Below are positions 61,136 to 64,000 of a stretch of DNA of 64,000 nucleotides, one piece after another. This DNA is from F1-60-MAGs104 sp964355975. Its GTDB lineage: Bacteria; Planctomycetota; Phycisphaerae; Phycisphaerales; SM1A02. Numbering within the stretch: position 1 is the first letter of the stretch; each line of letters begins with the position of its first letter. Below the pieces are notes generated by a model. That model did no database searches and was not told the DNA's origin. It saw only the letters and a program-made list of their open reading frames with translations. Location: the NCBI GenBank assembly GCA_964355975.1, contig CAYHFW010000009.1, positions 1 through 64,000 of the forward strand. The letters run 5' to 3'. A program made the translations under genes and the position numbers.

Positions 61136-62155
61136 ATGAATCACGCTGGCGATCCAGTTCGAACAATCATCCACGCATGCGTGATCGCATTCGTCACGCT
61201 CGCAGTCGGGGTCGGCCACGCGCAGGCACAGCAAACTCAGGTCGCGCCGCCTGCGCGCAAGGCGCCGACGATCCCCGCCGCGCCGCGCAAGGTTGTTCAG
61301 CCAGTTGTTCAGCCGGCCGCGCAGCCACCTGTTCTTGCCGCCGAACCCACCGAAGCGCAGGGCGCGTCAACTCCGCCAACAGCAACTCCGCCAGCAGCGC
61401 CGCCAACCGCTGCCGCGCCAACCGCCGTTGTTGCTGCACCGCCCGCCGTTGAATCTGCGCCAAAACCGACGCTCGACGAGACGCGCCTCACGCTCAACAA
61501 GTGGATCGAGACGCAGCAGATCATCTCGAAGGAGCGCAACGACTGGCAACAAGGAAAGGAAATCGTGCAGGGACGAATCGAACTCGTCTCGAAAGAAGTT
61601 GGATTGCTGCAGTCGAAGGTTGCGCAAGCCGAAGCTGCGGTTGTCGAGTCGAACAAAACCCGCGATGAACTCATTGCAGAGAACGACGTGCTGAAGGATT
61701 CCGCTACACGACTCTCAGCCGCAGTGACTGCGATGGAAGTTCAGATTCGCAAGCTTGTGAAGTTGATGCCTGAGCCGATCAAGGCGCGCATCGTGCCACT
61801 GCTCGATCGTGTTCCTGTCGATCCAGCCAAGACGCTTGTGTCCACCGCCGAGCGGTTTCAAAATGTGCTTGGAATTTTGAACGAACTGAACAAGGCGAAC
61901 AGTGAAATTGCCGTGCACTACGAGATTCGAACGCTCGCCGATGGATCGACGAGCGAAGTGCAGGTGCTCTATGTCGGACTCTCACAGGCCTACTACCTGA
62001 GTCCGCGTGGCGAAGCAGGTATTGGACGCCCAGGCGACGATGGTTGGCAGTGGCAGCCCGCACCGCTGACGGCTCCTGAGGTTCTGACCGCGCTCGAGAT
62101 TCTTCAAGGCAAGCACACGCCATCCTTTGTTCCTCTTCCAATGAAAATCCAATGA
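61136..62155 (+). CDS. DUF3450-like secreted coiled-coil protein, ExbB/ExbD partner
   Basis: The 339-residue protein has a signal ending GHAQAQ and a long Ala/Pro-rich linker to about residue 110. A coiled coil follows ('ISKERNDWQQGKEIVQGRIE', 'LQSKVAQAEAAVVESNKTRDE'), then a beta-rich end ('YEIRTLADGSTSEVQVLYVG', 'AYYLSPRGEAGIG'). DUF3450 proteins sit beside ExbB2-type proton channels in TonB-like systems. The next gene overlaps its stop (ATGA). It likely acts in the periplasm next to the channel. Confidence 0.82.
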   Translation: MNHAGDPVRTIIHACVIAFVTLAVGVGHAQAQQTQVAPPARKAPTIPAAPRKVVQPVVQPAAQPPVLAAEPTEAQGASTPPTATPPAAPPTAAAPTAVVAAPPAVESAPKPTLDETRLTLNKWIETQQIISKERNDWQQGKEIVQGRIELVSKEVGLLQSKVAQAEAAVVESNKTRDELIAENDVLKDSATRLSAAVTAMEVQIRKLVKLMPEPIKARIVPLLDRVPVDPAKTLVSTAERFQNVLGILNELNKANSEIAVHYEIRTLADGSTSEVQVLYVGLSQAYYLSPRGEAGIGRPGDDGWQWQPAPLTAPEVLTALEILQGKHTPSFVPLPMKIQ

Positions 62156-63585
62156 CCCTCGCTCAACGATCCATTCACATTCTTGCTGTGGCACTGCTCT
62201 CGGGCAGCGTCGCCTTCGCACAGTCGCCCGAACCAACGGTCGATGGCAACAAGACAATCAGCCAAGCTGCCCGAAGCGCCGAGAGCGAACTCAACAAGAG
62301 CATCGCTGAACTCAACGCTGCCCGCGCGCAAGTCGCAACAGAGAAGTTGCCACTCTCGCAAGAGTTGACCGCACTCGAAGGTCAGGTCATTCAACTGCGC
62401 CGCGAGGGAGATTCGGTGCAGCGACTCGTTGATGCTGGAGCACTCGAGATCGCAACGATGAAGGCGCAGGCCAAGGCGCGACAGGATGAGTTGACATACA
62501 TCGGCAGTTTGCTCGACGAATATGCGCGCACCTTCGAGTCGAAGGTGGGTGTTGGAGAGATGCAGATCTACGGCGAGTCAGCAGAAAGCGCCAAGCAAGC
62601 GGTTGAGAACAAGACGCTCACCGATGCAGAGCGTTTCGAACGTCAGACGGGCTTCACCGATACATCGATCAAGCGCCTCTTCGATGTCATCGGTGGCACA
62701 CGATTCAAAGGAGTCGGTGTCGACACGATGGGCACAGTGCTCAACGGACAGTTCGCGATGATCGGTCCGATCACTTTGTTTCGCGCTGACTCAGGCACCG
62801 CAGGAATCGCAGTCACGCAGCCTGGTTCGCCGAATCCTTTGATTCGTCCGCTCGAGGATGAACTGGCCGGAGCGATTGGATCACTCGTCGCATCGGGTGA
62901 GGGAACGCTGCCGCTCGATCCATCGCGCGGTGGGGCGCTCAAAGCACTCGTGCAGAAGACAAATCTCTTTCACATCTTTGAGAAGGGCGGTCCCATCATG
63001 TGGCCGCTGCTCGCAGCATCGGTCATCGCGCTCGCTGTCGTGCTCGAACGATTGCTCTTCCTCGTGAATGAGGGTCGTAAGCGTAGTCAGAAGGCACTCA
63101 GCAACTTCTTTATCGAAGTCGGCAAGGGCAATCTCGCGGCAGCAATCGAAATCTCGAACCGCTCAAAGGATGCCATCGTCAACACGCTCGGCTATGCGCT
63201 TGCGCACCGCGATCAATCATTGGGTCACGCACTCGCGTTCGCAGAGACGCGCGCGCTCAAGCGCTATCGCCGAGGATTAGCAATTCTCGATACGGTCATC
63301 ACGCTCGCGCCGCTTCTCGGACTTCTGGGAACGGTCACTGGAATGATGGCGTCGTTCTCGGTGATCGGTGGCGACTTGAGTTCGCCAGGCGCGATCACCG
63401 GCGGAATTTCTGAGGCGCTCATCGCGACCGCCTTTGGACTCGTCATCGCCATCACCGCACTCTTGCCCTTCAACTATCTCAACACGCAGATCGAACAGAT
63501 CGAAAACGAGATGGTCGGTTGCGGCGCACAACTCAAGTTGCTCGTTGAACCAGTAAGCGAACACGATGCTGTGGGAGGCGGCTGA
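62152..63585 (+). CDS. MotA/TolQ/ExbB proton channel protein with periplasmic coiled-coil domain
   Basis: The 477-residue protein has a signal ending VAFAQ and an N-terminal coiled coil of about 130 residues of the DUF3450 kind. The ExbB domain follows with three membrane segments: 'GGPIMWPLLAASVIALAVVLERLLF' (in parts), then 'DTVITLAPLLGLLGTVTGMMASF' (in parts) and 'SEALIATAFGLVIAITALLPF'. The GLLGTV-x-GM motif is the family hallmark. Together with ExbD it uses the proton gradient to energise outer-membrane transport. The start overlaps the DUF3450-like gene; ExbD follows two bases after the stop. Confidence 0.9.
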   Translation: MTLAQRSIHILAVALLSGSVAFAQSPEPTVDGNKTISQAARSAESELNKSIAELNAARAQVATEKLPLSQELTALEGQVIQLRREGDSVQRLVDAGALEIATMKAQAKARQDELTYIGSLLDEYARTFESKVGVGEMQIYGESAESAKQAVENKTLTDAERFERQTGFTDTSIKRLFDVIGGTRFKGVGVDTMGTVLNGQFAMIGPITLFRADSGTAGIAVTQPGSPNPLIRPLEDELAGAIGSLVASGEGTLPLDPSRGGALKALVQKTNLFHIFEKGGPIMWPLLAASVIALAVVLERLLFLVNEGRKRSQKALSNFFIEVGKGNLAAAIEISNRSKDAIVNTLGYALAHRDQSLGHALAFAETRALKRYRRGLAILDTVITLAPLLGLLGTVTGMMASFSVIGGDLSSPGAITGGISEALIATAFGLVIAITALLPFNYLNTQIEQIENEMVGCGAQLKLLVEPVSEHDAVGGG

Positions 63586-63587
63586 GC

Positions 63588-64000
63588 ATGGCTGGCGGTG
63601 GAGGCGGACGCACCCGCGGCAAGAAAAAGAAGGCGCGACTCGAGATCATTCCCCTGATCGACATCATCTTCTTCTTACTTGCGACATTCATCATGGTGTC
63701 GTTGAGCATGTCGAAGAATCAAGGCGTCAATGTCGCACTGCCTGGCGCATCGACCGCGCAGAGTTTGGGCGACCAACAGGAACTCGACAAGGCGGTCACG
63801 CTCAGTGTGAATGACAAGGGCGAGTTGTTCTTCAACAAGGACAAGATCACTCCAGCACAGCTGCCGATGAAACTGCAGACCTATAAGACGATGACGAAAG
63901 ATCCGAAAGTCATCATCAACAGCGACGGCGCCGCCGACTTCAAACACGTTGTTGTCGTGCTCGATGAAGTGCGCAAGATCGGAATCGCCAAAGTCGGCAT
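63588..64000 (+). CDS. ExbD/TolR biopolymer transport protein, cut by window end
   Basis: From ATG 63588 the open frame runs off the window after about 137 residues. A Gly/Lys-rich cytoplasmic start (MAGGGGGRTRGKKKKARLE) precedes the membrane helix 'IIPLIDIIFFLLATFIMVSL', with the conserved proton-coupling Asp in PLIDI. A periplasmic domain follows ('LSVNDKGELFFNKDKI', 'VIINSDGAADFKHVVVVLDE'). It partners with the ExbB protein upstream. Confidence 0.92.
   Translation, partial: MAGGGGGRTRGKKKKARLEIIPLIDIIFFLLATFIMVSLSMSKNQGVNVALPGASTAQSLGDQQELDKAVTLSVNDKGELFFNKDKITPAQLPMKLQTYKTMTKDPKVIINSDGAADFKHVVVVLDEVRKIGIAKVG

Overview
The window is about 64 kb of a high-GC bacterial chromosome, most consistent with a planctomycete of the Phycisphaerae/Phycisphaerales type. 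The main evidence is seven secreted proteins that end in short dockerin-like Ca-binding tags (D-x-N-x-D-G ... DL ... WG-x-C) and two that end in a PEP-CTERM-like tag (VPAPGAVALLGL plus an Arg cluster). Very tight operons with stop-start overlaps and several GTG/TTG starts fit as well. The assignment is inferred from protein style, not from an rRNA gene.

Layout. 1-5.1 kb: the end of an MBOAT O-acyltransferase gene and its SGNH-like partner, a heme c/monooxygenase-like/FGE-like fusion, and a YHYH protein. 5.3-12.5 kb (minus): a CusCBA/CzcCBA heavy-metal efflux operon flanked by two His-rich small proteins. 12.6-16.5 kb: GNAT acetyltransferase, RmuC, an acetolactate-decarboxylase-like lipoprotein, an HXXEE membrane protein and a ChrB-like protein. 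16.7-18.9 kb: two secreted tagged proteins. 19-29.6 kb: a polysaccharide biosynthesis cluster with DegT aminotransferase, TPP-dependent E1 alpha/beta pair, sugar transferase, two methyltransferases, a glycosyltransferase and three chained membrane proteins that include ligase/polymerase candidates. 29.7-32.4 kb: a PepSY-repeat protein and a secreted subtilase.

32.4-36.4 kb continues the subtilase operon upstream. In transcription order it is ECF sigma factor, beta-sandwich-like protein, TPR-CHAT caspase-like protease, secreted subtilase with a sorting tag. The last three are joined by stop-start overlaps. This is the best candidate for an under-described system. 36.6-49.7 kb: a YVTN/diheme c protein, a flavoenzyme-RMND1-like-acyltransferase operon, an orphan Cys-tailed protein behind an attenuator-like hairpin, a zinc-finger-less TopA, and a prepilin-like/secreted-giant gene pair.

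49.7-60.9 kb becomes patchwork after one hydrolase gene and one tagged secreted protein. It holds an IS5-type transposase tail, a HEPN/MNT toxin-antitoxin pair with a frameshift in each gene, an MNT relic, a NagB-PIG-L fusion, a truncated sulfatase butted against a truncated RCC1 protein, a deacetylase with foreign codon use, and an intact MNT gene beside a wrecked HEPN gene. It ends at a tRNA-Gly(CCC) whose 3' end is duplicated as an 18-bp perfect direct repeat, so the zone looks like the eroded inner end of an integrative element. 61.1-64 kb starts a DUF3450/ExbB/ExbD energy-transducing operon that runs off the window.

Two families of intergenic hairpin repeats (three and two copies) are scattered through the window. 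No rRNA, CRISPR array or replication origin was seen.
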